Shown here piece by piece: positions 41,990 through 42,017 of a DNA stretch of 42,017 nt (position 1 is the first letter of the stretch; every line of letters starts with the position of its first letter). Made by a program: the position numbers and the translations under genes. The notes under the pieces were generated by a model. The model was not told where the DNA came from and did no database searches. It saw only the letters and a list, made by a program, of their open reading frames with translations. The DNA comes from Thermobacillus xylanilyticus (lineage in GTDB: Bacteria; Bacillota; Bacilli; Paenibacillales; Paenibacillaceae): the NCBI RefSeq assembly GCF_907165215.1, contig NZ_CAJRAY010000042.1, positions 14,534 through 56,550 of the forward strand, read 5' to 3'.

Positions 41990-42017
41990 ATGATAGACCA
42001 TCAGCCCGACCTGAATC
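41990..42017 (+). CDS. Start of a truncated ORF, possibly an IS transposase
   Basis: ATG at 41990 follows AGAAGAGGTGT and encodes MIDHQPDLN before the window ends. Its AT-rich leader and sudden start after a long gap suggest a transposase gene, but nine residues are too few to name a family. Confidence 0.35.

Overview
The window looks like a chromosome segment of a high-GC, endospore-forming member of the Paenibacillaceae (Paenibacillus, Cohnella or Thermobacillus type). The signs are Firmicute-style Shine-Dalgarno sites with many GTG and TTG starts, sporulation genes (a PdaA-type cortex deacetylase, a Cse60-like protein, a KinA/KinE-like PAS kinase), a lipoteichoic acid synthase family protein, an SLH-domain surface protein and a holin-like type I toxin. 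I found no rRNA, tRNA or CRISPR array. Long open frames antisense to the real genes are common and are a by-product of the high GC content.

Layout. 56-3602: two overlapping genes for a heterodimeric ABC exporter with asymmetric ATP sites. 3689-5224: a soluble PAS histidine kinase. 5391-9028: a MarR regulator, with a palindrome just downstream of its predicted promoter, coupled by an ATGA overlap to a large MMPL transporter. 9098-10265 (minus): small proteins (Sm-like, Cse60-like, GreA/GreB-like). 10450-12385: pdaA and an aldo/keto reductase. 12559-14592 (minus): an LTA synthase family protein. 14838-16563: a queuosine-precursor transporter family protein and a thioredoxin-reductase-like flavoprotein.

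16759-26918 is the most interesting part: a GntR/FadR regulator followed by a tight nine-gene run comprising AtuA (DUF1446), DUF4387, two CUT1-type ABC permeases, a lipoprotein solute-binding protein, two different ADP-ribosylglycohydrolase family proteins and a ribokinase. Near-identical operator-like motifs lie before the regulator and twice before atuA. Read as a pathway, a substrate is captured and imported, glycosidic ribosyl bonds are cleaved by the hydrolases, and the released sugar is phosphorylated. AtuA and DUF4387 would act on the remainder. No ATPase gene is present, so a shared MsmX-type ATPase is expected elsewhere. The substrate is unknown.

27110-32910: a holin-like toxin with a candidate antisense promoter, an MFS transporter, a NIF3 family protein, a thioredoxin-fold protein, DoxX, glutathione peroxidase and an asparaginase. 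The doxX-gpx intergenic region carries adjacent Fnr-like and Rex-like palindromes, which suggests redox control. 33034-34740: glutaminyl-tRNA synthetase. 35000-41590: cell-surface polysaccharide functions (UDP-glucose dehydrogenase, UDP-glucose 4-epimerase, SLH protein, O-antigen ligase-like membrane protein). Two of these genes are visibly more AT-rich than the rest of the window. The right edge (41990 onward) is the start of a further ORF, possibly the transposase of an insertion sequence.
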